From assembly GCA_023053685.1 (NCBI GenBank), contig JALIGW010000003.1, positions 50,053,996-50,117,995 on the forward strand: a stretch of DNA of 64,000 nt. The letters are read 5' to 3'. A program made the position numbers and the translations under genes. The DNA is from Diadophis punctatus similis. Its lineage: Eukaryota; Chordata; Lepidosauria; Squamata; Dipsadidae. Below the pieces are notes generated by a model. The model had not been told where the DNA came from. It was given only the letters and a program-made list of their open reading frames with translations, and ran no database searches. Shown in pieces: positions 12,265-23,285 of the stretch (the stretch's first letter is position 1; the number at the start of each line of letters is the position of its first letter).

Positions 12265-12800
12265 AACCCTAGCCTTATTGCATCTGATTCTTGTCTATAA
12301 AAAGATGGAGGATTCAGTAGTTGATTCCTAAGTATTCAGAAGTAGATGAGATATTGAAGATTAAAGATTACAGCCAAATAAATAATAGCGTCCTCCTGAA
12401 CTTTGAGTGGTATTTGAATTCAAATGATACAGTCTTACGGTAATTTGCTTGTGTCATATGAAGTGACATTAGTGGTGTCAAGTAACTGAAAACCAGCTTG
12501 GACATTGTATTTTAGGATTTTTTTTCCAGCCAAATAGTTCTCCTTTCCTAATGAAACAATTGCCCCCTGTGGATGATGAACAGAAAAGAAACTCAAATCT
12601 GACAGAAGGATATTGTCTTTAAAAAGATGTAACCATCCATCCATCCATCATATCACTACCCTCCTGGCAGACTAGAACATTTAGGTATTCTACAAACCAA
12701 AAGCATTAAATAGGTGTAATTGAAATATCAACAAGCAAATGATAATACAGTAATAAAGCCACAAGCTTTCTGTTCCTCCTTTGGCAATATTCATAGAAGT
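12265..12800. other. Unassigned sequence
   Basis: AT-rich, with a short CCAT run near 12636-12650. No gene or repeat family recognised. Confidence 0.35.
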
Positions 12801-12940
12801 TGAATAGAATAGAATAGAATAGAATAGAATAGAAGAATAGAATAGAATAGAATTAGAATAGAATAGAATAGAATAGAATAGAATAGAATAGAATAGAATA
12901 GAATAGAATAGAATAGAATAGAATAGAATAGAATAGAATA
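12801..12940 (-). repeat. (AATAG)n pentanucleotide array at a CR1 3' end
   Basis: About 140 bp of GAATA units with two small irregularities (near 12833 and 12853). It abuts the 3' terminus of the CR1 fragment at 12941, so it probably grew from the element's own terminal repeat (ATTCT on the minus strand). Confidence 0.9.
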
Positions 12941-13485
12941 ACAAGAGTTGGAAGGATCCTTGGAGGTCTTCTAGTCCAACCCCCTGCTTAGGCAGGAAAC
13001 ACTACACCACTTCAGACAAATGGTTATCCAACATCATCTTAAAAACTTCCAGTATTGGAGCATTCACAACTTCTGGAGGCAAGCTGTTCCACTGATTAAT
13101 TGTTCTAACTGTCAGGAAATTTCTCCTTAGTTATAAGTTACTTCTCTCCTTGTTTAGTTTCTACCCATTGCTTCTTGTTCTACCCTCAGGTGCTTTGAAG
13201 AATAGTTTGACTCCCTCTTCTTTGTGGCAACCCCTGAGATATTGGAACACTGCTATCATATCTCCCCTAGTCCTTCTTTTCATTAAGCTAGACATACCCA
13301 GTTGCTGCAACCGTTCTTCATATGTTTTAGCCTCCAGTCCTCTAATCATCTTTGTTGCTCTTCTCTGCACTCTAGAGTCTCCACATCCTTTTTACATTGT
13401 GGTGACCAAAACGGAATGCAGTATTCCAAGTGTGGCCTTACCAAGGCATTATAAATGGTATTAACACTTCATGTGATCTTGATCT
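12941..13485 (-). mobile_element. CR1-clade LINE 3' end
   Basis: Minus strand: the C-terminal end of the reverse transcriptase frame (13370-13161), with [13 protein letters not shown] [29 protein letters not shown] and GRTRSNG, all standard CR1 C-terminal motifs. The CR1 3' UTR follows (TTGGACTAGAAGACCTCCAA near 12960-12980). The copy is 5'-truncated near 13485, which is the usual outcome of target-primed reverse transcription. An antisense 104-codon frame at 13150-13464 is a shadow. Confidence 0.9.
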
Positions 13486-13599
13486 AAAGCTAAAGCTAAA
13501 GATCTAAAGCTCTAACAGCTCATTGTTAATTCTCTAATGAACATCAAAGGGAAAGACACTATGCTCTGGAGACAAAGCTATTACAAAGTTAAAAGGATG

Positions 13600-13810
13600 G
13601 AAGCATAACTGAAAAACTGTGGACCTTCCCCCACCCCCAGCTCATCTGGAAGATTCTTGCCAACCCTGTTCAAGATGTATGGACAATATGGTTAGGTTCC
13701 ATCTGAGGGAGACTGTCTTGGAGATACCTTGGTGCCAAGCCATGTATAGTTTTGTGGATCAAATCAGCACTTTGAATTTTCAAATCAGAAGTCTCCTCTA
13801 AAACTAGGAT
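13600..13810 (-). repeat. Possible decayed L2-like LINE fragment
   Basis: GCCATGTATAGTTTTGTGGA followed by CACTTTGAATT parallels the minus-strand L2 segment near 2610-2650 (GCCATGTAGGGCTTTAAAGG...CACCTTAAATT). Similarity is by eye and short. Confidence 0.4.
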
Positions 13811-13888
13811 CTCAAATAGGATGGGACTGAAGCAGAACTTTTAAAGAAAAGGGATGTTGGTCTTACCTGATATGCCTCTTCTCATCAG

Positions 13889-13985
13889 GTGGAGTCAGCA
13901 TTCAGGATGGGTTGTCCTCGTCCACTCAGAATGAGGACCGAGTCTGTTACTTTTTCCGGATCTGCCCTCCTAGGACCCAGCTTTG
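13889..13985 (+). repeat. DIRS copy 1 inverted terminal repeat, left arm
   Basis: GTCAGCATTCAGGATGGGTT and TCCTCGTCCACTCAGAATGA, then CCTCCTAGGACCCAGCTT, match in inverted orientation to 19222-19303. The left arm has about 25 extra bases (near 13931-13960) that the right arm lacks. Confidence 0.88.
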
Positions 13986-14175
13986 TTGAGACTGAAGAAG
14001 CAGACTCTACGTGGCTAACAACGTGGACACAGTTAACAACACGTAGGCTCCCCTTCCTGAACCCGCCAAATAGGCGGAAGCCGCCATGTAAAAAGTCAGT
14101 CCAAGGAAAAACAACAACGGCAACAACACCAGTTCAACAAACGAGGAATATGCAGGAACGGACCCCTCAAGGGCG

Positions 14176-14272
14176 GGGCTGAATGCTGGCTCCACCTGAT
14201 GAGAAGAGGTGTATAAGGTAAGACCAACGGCCCTTCTCCATCGTGGGTGGAGCCAGAATTCAGGATGGGACC
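14176..14272. repeat. DIRS copy 1 internal complementary region
   Basis: Bases 14178-14229 (TGAATGCTGGCTCCACCTGA ... AGGTAAGACCAAC) are the inverted complement of the left end. Bases 14233-14272 (TTCTCCATCGTGGGTGGAGC ...) are the inverted complement of the right end. Their junction (AAC/GGCCC/TTCTCC) should mirror the circle junction of the replication intermediate. Confidence 0.85.
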
Positions 14273-14632
14273 TACCAAAGCCAAAAGTCCCCAGGGTGGG
14301 CATAGTCCAAGTCGGATTCAGTGAGACTCCTCGTGTACCCTCTGCAAGACCCTATGGCCGAAGGCCGCATCCGCTGACGCGAATGTATCAATTTTGTAGT
14401 GGCGGATAAATTGAGAAGGGGAAGCCCAAGTCGCCGCCCAACAAACCTCCGCCAAGGGCGCCTGGGTTGTCCAGGCTGCCCATGTTGCCACACTATGAGT
14501 AGAGTGGGCCGTGATCCCTAGCAGCCGCGGCATATCAGAGAGTTCGTATGCCTTAGCAATAGTTCCGTGAATCCAACAACCAATGGTCGTGGAGGATACC
14601 TTCTGACTCAAGGATTGTGGCAAAAAGGCCAC
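14272..14632 (-). pseudogene. DIRS copy 1 tyrosine recombinase C-terminal domain
   Basis: Frame 14632-14318 (104 codons) carries the C-terminal part of a DIRS-type tyrosine recombinase. This enzyme integrates the circular cDNA through a covalent phosphotyrosine. AHSTHSVATWAA matches the H-x-x-R box, but the Arg reads His; the sister copy at 45795-46013 has AHSTRSAA. AATWASPSQFIRHYKID contains the expected catalytic Tyr after FIRH. Upstream recombinase sequence (about 15150-14640) continues in other frames with stops. The Arg loss alone should disable catalysis, by family knowledge. The frame overlaps the internal complementary region, as is usual for DIRS elements. Confidence 0.8.
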
Positions 14633-15154
14633 CAGAAGCGCCTCAGTCTTACGGAACTGGCATGTTCGATCAATGTAAATGCGTAAGGCCCATTGGACGT
14701 CCAGCGTGTGCCAAAGTCTCTCCGACGGATGAGCCGGGTTCGGGCAAAGATTGGGGAGGACTAGCTACTGAGCCCTGTGAAAGGTGGAGTTAACTTTGGG
14801 AATGAACGAAGGGTCTAACCGGAGAACAACCCGGTCCAAATGGAAAACACAACCAGAGGGCGAAGGTTGGAAGCCCCCCGCAAAAACCGGCGAACTGTGG
14901 GAAATTGCGCCAGAGAGTCTACCTGGTCACAGGAAAGAACCGAGGACAGGACTGCCACCTGTCAGCGAAGTGTGTTCAGGGATAGTCCCATGACCAAACC
15001 CTGCTGGAGGAATTTCAGGACCTTTGGAAGAGGTATCTGTAAAGACAAACAGCCCTCTGTTGCGCACCAGGAACAGAAGGATTTCCACATCACGGGGTAG
15101 ATCCTTTCCGGGGAAGGCCGACGAGATGCCTGGATGGTGAGAATAAGGTCGGGG

Positions 15155-15780
15155 TCATAATCTTGTCACCTCAAGCCAGTCCGCTTGGGTATTGAAAACC
15201 CCTGAGTATGGTCCGCCGAAAGAGAGAGAAGGTGCCTCTCTGCCCACAGTCCCAGCCTCAGTGCCTCTTGCATCAGAGTCCGCGAGTGGGTGTCGCCTTG
15301 CCGATTCACATGGGCCTTGGTGGTGGTATTGTCTGTTAGGACCAGGACATGACAGTTGGCTAGGAGTCATTTGAAATGTTTGAGGGCCAAAAACACCGCC
15401 CGAAGCTCTAGCCAGTTGATCGAGGATCTGGACTCTAGCTGCAACCACTGGCCCTGAGCTATCTGTCCTTGCGAGTGGGGCCCCCAGCAGGTCAGGCTTG
15501 CATCGGTAGTGACGACCACCCTGGACGGATCCCGGAAAAGGCGTCCCCGGGCGATTGCTGGTGAGTGCCAGTAGGAGAGGGAGTGGTGAACCTCCAGAGG
15601 GACCAGAACTCTGGACGACGAGGTGCCGCGGCCCACTTTCTGGAATGGTAAAAGGAACCATTGAAGATCCCTAGAGTGTAGGCGTGCCCAAGGGGTGATG
15701 GAAATGCATGAAATCATTTTCCCCAGGAGAGTGGACAGGAGGGCCAGGAAGACCCTATGCTCGCGTTGTACCTGAGCCAC
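15155..15780 (-). pseudogene. DIRS copy 1 RNase H domain and downstream
   Basis: Frame 15780-15367 (137 codons) has VVVTTDASLTCWG (first catalytic Asp near residue 93) and INWLELRAVFLALKHF (catalytic Glu near 125), the signature of the DIRS RNase H that removes template RNA. A single in-frame TGA follows KHFK near 15370. Past it the same frame continues LVLTDNTTTKAHVNRQG (third acidic residue near 15337) and then an LMQEALRLGLWAE segment typical of DIRS. The domain is therefore interrupted by one stop rather than scrambled. The overlapping 168-codon frame (15661-15155) is a shadow. Confidence 0.82.
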
Positions 15781-15823
15781 AAGGGTCGTGATGCTGTCCT
15801 GCCTCTCCTGTAAAAGGCAAACC

Positions 15824-16450
15824 CTACACTCTTAAGGTATCTATAATGGCTTCCAGGTGAAGGAGGGAAGTAGACGGGTAGAGGTGGCTCTTCTCCAAAT
15901 TGATGGAGAAACCGTGCTGTCGGAGCGTTAAAATGGTTAACTGGAGATGACACCTTGCAAGGTGTTCAGAGGACACCTGTACCAAAATGTCATCTAGGTA
16001 ACACTGGACACGAATGGGTAGGGACCTAAGATGAGCCGCCACAGTCACTAGCACCTTCATGAAGACCCGGGGGGCAGAGGAAAGGCCAAAGGGAAGAGCC
16101 CTGTACTGGAAATGCCTACCTGCATAGCAAAACCTGAGGTATTGCCGATGAAGATGATTAATTGGTATATGCAGGTAGGCTTCGGTCAGGTCCAGGGAGG
16201 CCAGGAAATCACCCTGCCTTATACACCCCAGGATAGACTTCAAAGAGTGCATCTTGAACCGTCTATATTTGATATACCGGTTCGGACGCTTAAGGTCTAG
16301 AATTGCCCTCCACCCCACCGAGTCTTTGGGGACTACAAAGAGGATGGAATAGTACCCCTGTCCCTGCTGATCCAGAGGAACCTGCTGGATAGCACGAATG
16401 TCTAGCATGTGTTGGACCGCTGAATCCATAAGGGCTTTCTTGGAGGGCAC
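15824..16450 (-). pseudogene. DIRS copy 1 reverse transcriptase
   Basis: An open frame of 208 codons covers most of the RT palm. QQGQGYYSILFVVPK near residues 27-42 and WRAILDLKRPN near 47-57 lead in. SLDLTEAYLHIPI (motif A, about 85-97) follows, then FQYRALPFGLSSAPRVF (motif B, about 114-130) and CYLDDILV (catalytic YxDD at 151-154). The LPFGLSSAP/YLDD pairing is characteristic of DIRS and Ty3-type enzymes. Flanking gag- and RNase-H-like motifs favour DIRS. The frame is intact over this stretch, but neighbouring domains are broken, so the whole polyprotein is not. Confidence 0.88.
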
Positions 16451-16612
16451 CTTGGATAAGGGACATCAGATGAAAAACCTCGGGGAAGGGAGAGAAATTC
16501 TAGCGAGAGATCCTGACTGACCATCTCAAGAACCCATCTATCCTGGGTGGTCCGCTCCCACACTGCAGAGAAGAGGGCGAGACGACCCCCTATGGGAGGA
16601 TAGAAATGGACA

Positions 16613-18270
16613 CTATCGAGAGCGTCGGAAGGGGCGACCTCCTCCTCCTCCGCTGAAAGCTCGCTTGAACTGCCTCCCCCTCCCGGATCTATCCTGAGGC
16701 TGGAGCTGCCTAGATCCGAACTGACCTTGGGGCCGGGAGAAGCTGAAGCCCTGGTCAGGAGCCCAAAAGGGCCGCCGGGAATAGGGAGACTGGCGGAAAT
16801 TGCTCTGTCTAGACAAAGATGGTAGAATTTTTCTCTTATTCCAAGTCTCGACTAGAATTGGGTCGAGAGTCTTTCCAAAGAGAGTCTGTCCCTGGAAAGG
16901 GGCTGATGCCAGGCGCCACTTATGGCGGGTGTTGACAGGCACTGGCGAAACCAGTGCATGCGCCTAGCAACCATTGAGGTGGTCATAGCCTTGGAGGCAA
17001 AACGGGACGCATGGAGAGAGGCGTCCACCACAAACTGAGAGGCAGCGAAGACTTTATTCAAATCCTGCTGTGCTCGCAGATTGGACGCTGGGATTTGTTC
17101 CTGGAGGAGTCTCAGTCAAATTAAGGAGGAGCAAGCGAAAAAGGAAGCCGATGAAAACGCCCATATCGCCCAGGCGGCTGCCTGGTGGGCCTGCTCAGTT
17201 CTTTTGTTTTCAGGCCCCAACAACTCCTCCGACTCGCCTGGCATAGCGGTCGGCGTATGAAGGGCAAGAACTGGAGCGTCAACCGTAGGGACGTTGAGAA
17301 GCGAGGCTAACTCTGGAGCCACATTGAAGTGCTTGCGGTCGAGCGAATTAGCCATAGGCCTCGATGCCGGAACCTCCCACTGTCTTTGGACGTTGTCCAA
17401 GAAGAGTTGTAGTGCCGGGATGAAGTCCACCTCCGGTGTGAACTCGGCAAACAGCTGGTCAATGTGCGGAGATGTGGAGTCCGCAGTAGAAGTAGATGGG
17501 CTCCAACCCCGCAGCCGACCGGGCCTTGTAAAGTAAAGACTTGAAAAGTCCTGGAGGGAACAGGGCCGAGGAAGCCTGCTGTTCCTGTGGCATATTCTCG
17601 TCCTCCGAGAGTTCATAATCAACCCTGTCTAAGTCAAGCAAGGACTCCTGACCATCGAGATCCGACTCGCTGGAGTAGCGGTCTGGGCTCTGATGACGAA
17701 CACTGGTCCCAGGCCGGATAAGGGGCCCCTGGGAGCTGACTGAGGCGGAACCGCCCAGCGACTGTAGACATGTGGGAAGGCCCTGTTGCACGGCCGCCGC
17801 CATCAGGACCTGTAAGTTGGCTGGGTCCAGGGAAACTGGGGCTACCGGAGTGGGAACTCCTAACGTAGAAGGCGGGGCTTGTGTCCCAGAGTCCAGGGGG
17901 ACCTCAGAGGCTGGAGGAATAGAAGGCCTCGAAAAGCCGGCTGAACCCCAAGGGTCTGCAGAACCCATATACAACGCCGGATTATCCAGGGATAAGTGGT
18001 CTCCTGACAGGCGAGGGGCCACTTGGTCAGAGTCCGGGCCCCTTAAAGAGGAGCCCTTATCCTGGGGGCCACAGCCCACAGCCTTGCTACAGAGTCTCTT
18101 CAGGACTTTGTCCCTGCAGCGTTCCATCCTCTCCGTGGCCTTAGAGCTGCATGCGCTATGCGAGGATACCTCCACGCACTGACTGGAGGTGCCAGGTTGA
18201 TCCTCCTCCGGGGCCTGACGATTGGTCTTGTGGAGTCGCTTGCCCCGAGGCTTGTCTGAAGAGTCTCCAA
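16613..18270 (-). pseudogene. DIRS copy 1 Gag-like region
   Basis: Minus-strand frames 18358-17459, 17622-17116, 17061-16852 and 16942-16613 form a broken Gag-like protein. The likely start is the MIGDSSDKPRGKRL segment near 18272, because sequence before it lies in a CR1-derived insertion. A Ser/Pro-rich N-terminal part is followed by LDNVQRQWEVP and FNVAPELASLL motifs shared with copy 2 (VDVVQRQWTSP) and copy 3. The end is an Arg/Gly/Gln-rich tail (SGRGRQFKRAF...GGGG) that may bind nucleic acid. At least two frameshifts separate the pieces. Confidence 0.72.
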
Positions 18271-18282
18271 TCATCACAAAAT

Positions 18283-18432
18283 AGATAACATAATAGAAAA
18301 TGAAGAAGCTAAAGTGCTCTGGGACTTGAGAATTCAAACAGACAAGCACCTGCCACAAAGTCTCCTGCTTGGGCAGGGGGTTGGACTAGATGGCCTGCAA
18401 GGTCCCTTCCAACTCTGTTAATCTGTTAAATC
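18283..18432 (+). mobile_element. CR1-like 3' tail embedded upstream of DIRS gag
   Basis: TCCTGCTTGGGCAGGGGGTT then GGACTAGATGGCCTGCAAGG and TCCCTTCCAACTCTGTTAAT are the standard CR1 3' terminus. The preceding bases (18283-18360) encode a WDLRIQTDKHLP-like phrase that I cannot place confidently. It lies between the Gag start and the DIRS 5' end. Confidence 0.7.
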
Positions 18433-19221
18433 ATTGCTATTAGTCATATGAGCAGCTGGAGAAAATGGCTGACACAAAATGGCCACCGCAACTGACAGTT
18501 GTAAAATGGCTGGCTGGAGGGGAGCTAAGTAGCCGCTGGTGCTGACCAGGGCAAGCCCTGTGAGGTCCAGGCACCGGGAACTGGCCAGAGACCTAAGACT
18601 GAATAGCCGCTACCAGGCCAGACAATGTAGATGAGGCTGCTCGAGCGTTAGCTCAAGTGACCGTCCAAGCCTCTTTTTCAAACTGCCGAAGCCTGGTGGA
18701 ATGATCGCCACCTCAGGCTGTTAAGCAAATGGCAACCTATATCGGGGAAGGGTGCGAGCTTGAGCTCCAGCTCCCGTCCCGGGCCCCACAGCAATCAGCT
18801 GAACTGGGTGGGAATGAGCCTCCACCCCGGCAGCGGCAAAACGAGCGGCAGAAAAGGAACGTGGGGGGGGGGTGATAGGCAAGGCGCGCCAACTTGTAGA
18901 TATCAGAAGGCAAGCAGAAGTCTGTTAATAAGTCCGCGCCTTCCCCCAATCATCCGAGCCGCTATGGGCACAGGGACCTACCCGCTCCAATGACAGGCTG
19001 GGCAAGCCGTGCATGGCCAATGTTCAAAGGGCTCAGATTAACAGCCGCGGCAGGAGCCGAAGCTCATCTGCCAAAAACGCCCGAGCGCCTCAGATGACAG
19101 AGAGGGCTTGGGCAAGATCACTCACAAAATCCAGAAAAGCAGTCCGTATTTGAAGCCAAGAAATCAGAAACCAGCATTCAGGAAGGGAGATCTCAGTAGC
19201 CACGTCCGTCCAGTCTGAGGA

Positions 19222-19303
19222 CCAAGTCGAAGCTGGGTCCTAGGAGGGTGGATCATTCTGAGTGGACGAGGACAACCCATCTTGAATGCTGGCTCCACCC
19301 ACG
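19222..19303 (-). repeat. DIRS copy 1 inverted terminal repeat, right arm
   Basis: GAAGCTGGGTCCTAGGAGGG, TCATTCTGAGTGGACGAGGA and AACCCATCTTGAATGCTGGC are the inverted complement of 13889-13985. The outermost bases to about 19313 (ACGATGGAGAAGA) pair only with the internal complementary region. Confidence 0.88.
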
Positions 19304-19599
19304 ATGGAGAAGAGTTGAGCCCTTATGTAGATCTAGCATGGGAAAACCAATTTAAAGGTAAAAACTATACTCATAGAAGGGAGTTGGATTCAGGAAAACC
19401 AGGAAGACAGTGGATAGAGACCAAAGGAAAAGAAGTAATATAAGTATCCACGAGGAGAGAAATGCCATCAGAGATGTGTCAAGACAAAGCTGATGACACT
19501 CTTTAGTTGGAGGGGAAAGGCTACTCAGTTTCCTAGAGAATGCCATGGCAAAATCTAGTAAGTATAACCTAGAAGCTCAGGAGATGGCACTACCCACTT

Positions 19600-20760
19600 G
19601 AGTCAAGTCAGGATTATTTTTACTATTTTGCCATGAAGACTACAATCGTACAACCAAGTTAAGCATAAGCTTGCTTTTTGGGGCGGTCTGTGTAGCTGTA
19701 ATGTATGTAAATGACTCTTTTCAAGCACAGAGTCCCTCGAGCTTAGCTTTTTGTTTACATTTTACACTTACTATTTTACTCACTGCTTATTGTTTCTTTT
19801 GTGAGCTTTAGATTAAAGTTACCCCTTGTATCATTGCCTTAAAAGATTTTGGTCAGTGTTAATAGGATCTGGGAGTCAAGCGTCCAGATGGAAGGAAAAT
19901 TGGAAAGTGGAACCTCCTTGCCCTTTCGCTGTTGGAGATTGACCGAAGCATCAGTGGGAAACAGGGAAGTTCCCCTAGCGAGGGGCTCATAAAGCTGCAG
20001 GTGTGAGGATGTTGTTATTTAGTCTGCCGCCATGGAATGTAATGACTTCTTTTATTTTTGAAAAGTGGGCTACAGTAATTAGTCCATTATGACTCTCTTA
20101 CCCTGAGCAGGGTGGAGGGGGCAGCCCACCCTCAGATACTTCTGATTTTCACATCCTGAATTTTATGGACCCAAGTTATTGAGGGCATGGCGTTATGTTA
20201 GTAGTGGAGGGTGTGCTGAGGGAGGAAAATGCAGAGATCCCTCTCAATCGGTCAGCATTACTATGACAACTGAATGCTATTTGAACAGTATGCAATTTGA
20301 TCGAGTTGAGAAAGTTTCTAAAGGTGTGAGCACAAAGTGAGTTGTAGTTTTGCCTGAACTGTCCCTGCCGTTTGCCCATTTTATTGCATCCTTATCGCCT
20401 CTTTCCCTCCCGCTTTTGAAATTGATTTCCTTTCCTTTCTTTTCTCTATTCAGCGCCTAAACGCTGAGTGTTCGATATTTCATTTGAGGCTTGCTAATCG
20501 CATTACTGCCCTTGACGTTTTACAGATATCATATTATGGGCCCAAATTTGGCAAATTATTAGTCCTGTAATGTATAGCTTGTCAAAGGTATTTAAGACAC
20601 TAAGAGCCCAGGGCTTATCAGGGTAAGCAGAGTGTGCTTGTTGAGCTTTTGAAATGCAGAGACCCTTATAAAACACACTGGGTGATTCTCTTTCTTTTTA
20701 GCATATAAAAAAGCTTTAGCATGAAAGAAACAAAACAAGGAAGAAAATGTCATCCATCTA
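19600..20760. other. Repeat-free block, candidate conserved non-coding sequence
   Basis: Over a kilobase has no recognisable repeat, is balanced in composition and has no credible exon. About 20430-20620 contains TTGCTAATCGCATTACTG and GGCAAATTATTAGTCCTGTA, homeodomain-site-like strings of the type found in vertebrate developmental enhancers. This is an impression from sequence texture and needs an alignment. Confidence 0.3.
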
Positions 20761-22040
20761 TCAGGGTTTTACAGGGTTGATAATAAGGAAAATGGTTTTC
20801 TGTGGGTTTTGCTGGAAACACAAGGAAGCTTTAAAAAGATTTCACTGGCTGTCTAGGAACAAGGAACAACATTTGTATTGAAGGCTATAACAATTGTTTT
20901 ATTATTGTCCTGCAGGGGAAAATCTAGGCAGCCATCAACCTGTATTGTGTTCTTAGTTATGAAGGGGTGAGATTAGTTTGATTAGTTTTGTTGGGTCTCC
21001 TTTGCTATGGTTTGTATTATCTCCTCCTGGAAACCTCATGCCATGATTGATAAGTTCTTCAGAAACATTGACTCCTGAGAAAACTCGAACTAGAATCTTG
21101 TTTGAGGGTTGAATTTGGTTTCTTTTTCGTGATACCCTGGGGACATGTAGTTGAAAGCATTCTGATACACATAGAATGTGAAGCTGAATAATCTTTGTTG
21201 GTTTAAAGCATCTGTTTTAGACAGGTCCCCTTTCTTGATTTAATGAATTTACGTGATAAGGTCTGCATTTCTAAGATGCTGTGGCTTTAACATGATAATG
21301 TCTATTTACTAAGGTGCTGTGGCTTTAACTTGCCAGTGGGCCCCTAGGAATAAAACAGTTTTGATTTTAAGCCAGATTGAACAGAGCTAACTTGGCTACT
21401 GGCCAGTCCAGAGGGTAAAGGTTTCAAAGTAAGAAGAACCAACATTGCTAAGTGATGGATACTTTTATTTTTCTAACTAAAAGAAGACTGACACAGACAA
21501 CTTCTATGTAAATTGTAGCCCTCAACAGTTTAGGGAAATAGTTTCTAGAAATACTTGAATGTTAAAAAATTGGGACATTCTCCTTCATACGTATTTCACT
21601 TGCTCCATTTAACTTGAGAGTAGAGAATGAGGTAGATGAGCCAGGATCACCCTTTGCACTCACCATTGTGATGCTAACAAGCTGTAGAGTTCGTAAACAT
21701 TTCCCCCCTCTCTTTGTAGCTTTACTGAGGAGGGGACAATTCACTCCCTGCTGGCAGTAGAATGGATATCATGGCCCTTATTATGGAGTTAGACAGGCAG
21801 AGCCCAACCGCAGAGAGCTGTCAGTCCCACTTCTTAGTGACAAAAACAAGCCATAAATAAGCAAATGCTTCACAGGAAGGGAAGGGGTGGGGATGCGTGC
21901 ATGTAGGGGGAGAAGAAGGGACTGGAATCTATTCGTTTGATAATATTTTTTCTTCTAAGAATCTGTGTGTATATAACATGAAAATAGTTGCATCTATTTA
22001 TTATTTGTTTATGCAGTCACCAGGAGCTGAGCCCAACTTG
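20761..22040. other. Unassigned sequence
   Basis: AT-rich. A local direct repeat (GCTGTGGCTTTAAC near 21279-21292 and again near 21314-21327) is the only structure seen. Confidence 0.35.
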
Positions 22041-22150
22041 ATGCTGTGTCACCTAAATATATCCTATCTTTCCTTTGAGATCTTGGGGAAATTTATATTG
22101 GCCAGTCACACTCTCTCGACCTGATCTACCTCACAGGGTTATTATGGTGA
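22041..22150 (+). mobile_element. SINE fragment
   Basis: GGCCAGTCACACTCTCTCGA and CTACCTCACAGGGTTATTAT resemble the central part of the common squamate tRNA-derived SINE also seen in reverse at 43221-43413. Ends are missing. Confidence 0.6.
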
Positions 22151-22306
22151 GAATAACATTAAAGATATCTGAGCTTTAGTAGGGGTATGAACTTGCACCT
22201 CTACTGTACTTTAGACAGTACACTCCACAATTGTATCCATTTGAAATGTTTCTGTAATTCCAAGAATTATATAAACATTGGAATATTTGAGGAGGTTTGA
22301 CTATAC

Positions 22307-22687
22307 CCGTGATGGCGAACCTATGGCACGGGTGCCACAAGTGGCACGCGGAGCCATATCGGTGGGCACGCGAGCTCAGGTCCAGCGTGCATGTGTGCAC
22401 CAGCCGGCTGATTTTTGGGCCTTCTTGGCCCACTGGGAGTCGGGAAACAGGCTGTTTCCAGCCTCCAGAGGGGGTGGGGAAGGCCGTTTCCGCCCTCCCC
22501 AGGCTCCTAGAAAGGCTCTGGAGCCTGGGGAGAGCGAAAAATGGGCGTGCCATTGCATGCTGGGAGCAGGGGGGTCATGCGTGCATGTGCGGGGGTGCAT
22601 GGAATTAGGAGTGTGGGCACGCACACACGTGATCCCCCGCATTCCCCCCCTTTTGGCACGCGAACCAAAAAAGGTTCGCCATCACTG
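22307..22687 (+). mobile_element. hAT-type MITE, CAGTGATGGCGAACC family, copy 2
   Basis: The left end CCGTGATGGCGAACCTATGG and right end GGTTCGCCATCACTG bound 381 bp. The exact 8-bp duplication GACTATAC lies at 22299-22306 and 22688-22695. The inside is GC-rich and shares the CCTCCCCAGGCTC...GAAAGGCTCTGGAGCCTGGG segment type with copy 1. The open frames on both strands here are shadows of the repeat. Confidence 0.92.
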
Positions 22688-23285
22688 GACTATACATTTT
22701 TGCTTTCAATGCAAATCAGTTTAGTGACACTAAACGTGTACTACAGATGCTGGAAAACGGCAAATATGCTATTTTGAAAGAAATCTATATTTTTATAAAT
22801 ATTTTGTGTATCAGATAGTGTATGTGTGAGGTACTATAATCACAGAAATATATGTATCTTTGTATTTGTTTGTGTGCAGCTATAGTATATCTACATATGC
22901 TCAATTGAGATTACAGGTAAACTTCACGTACTAACTGCATTGTTCAGTAACCATTTGAGGTTGCAATGGTGTAAAAAAAGCAGGTTTGTGACCAATCGTT
23001 GCATTTACAACCAGAGCAACATCCCCACAGTCACATGATCGCCATTCAAGCACTTTGCAACTGGTACATATATACAGTCGATGCAGTGTCCCATGGTCAC
23101 GTGATCACTTTTTGTGTGCTTCTCAACCAGCTTGCAACAAGTAGAGTTAATGGAGAATGTGGAAGTAAAATTGCAACCTGCAGTTACATGATGTTTCATT
23201 TAATGAACATGGTGACTTGCTTAATGGCTGAATGGAAAGTAACGTTAAAAGTCCGTCATGGTCATGTGATTTTCTGCTTGGCATC

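Larger units (their letters stand above)
13856..19314 (-). mobile_element. DIRS-like tyrosine-recombinase retrotransposon, copy 1 (long)
   Basis: The 5.46-kb minus-strand element has Gag-like, RT, RNase H and tyrosine recombinase remnants in that order. Inverted terminal repeats lie at about 13889-13985 and 19222-19303. The segment at 14176-14272 is complementary first to the left end (13856-13915) and then to the right end (19262-19313). That joint element is the internal complementary region that defines DIRS elements, and in the family it guides formation of a circular DNA intermediate which the recombinase then integrates without a target duplication. None is seen here. A CR1-like 3' tail sits near 18361-18432. 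Stops and frameshifts make the copy inactive. Confidence 0.88.

Noticed and set aside
13150..13464. 104-codon plus-strand frame
   Set aside because: Antisense of the CR1 reverse transcriptase C-terminus.
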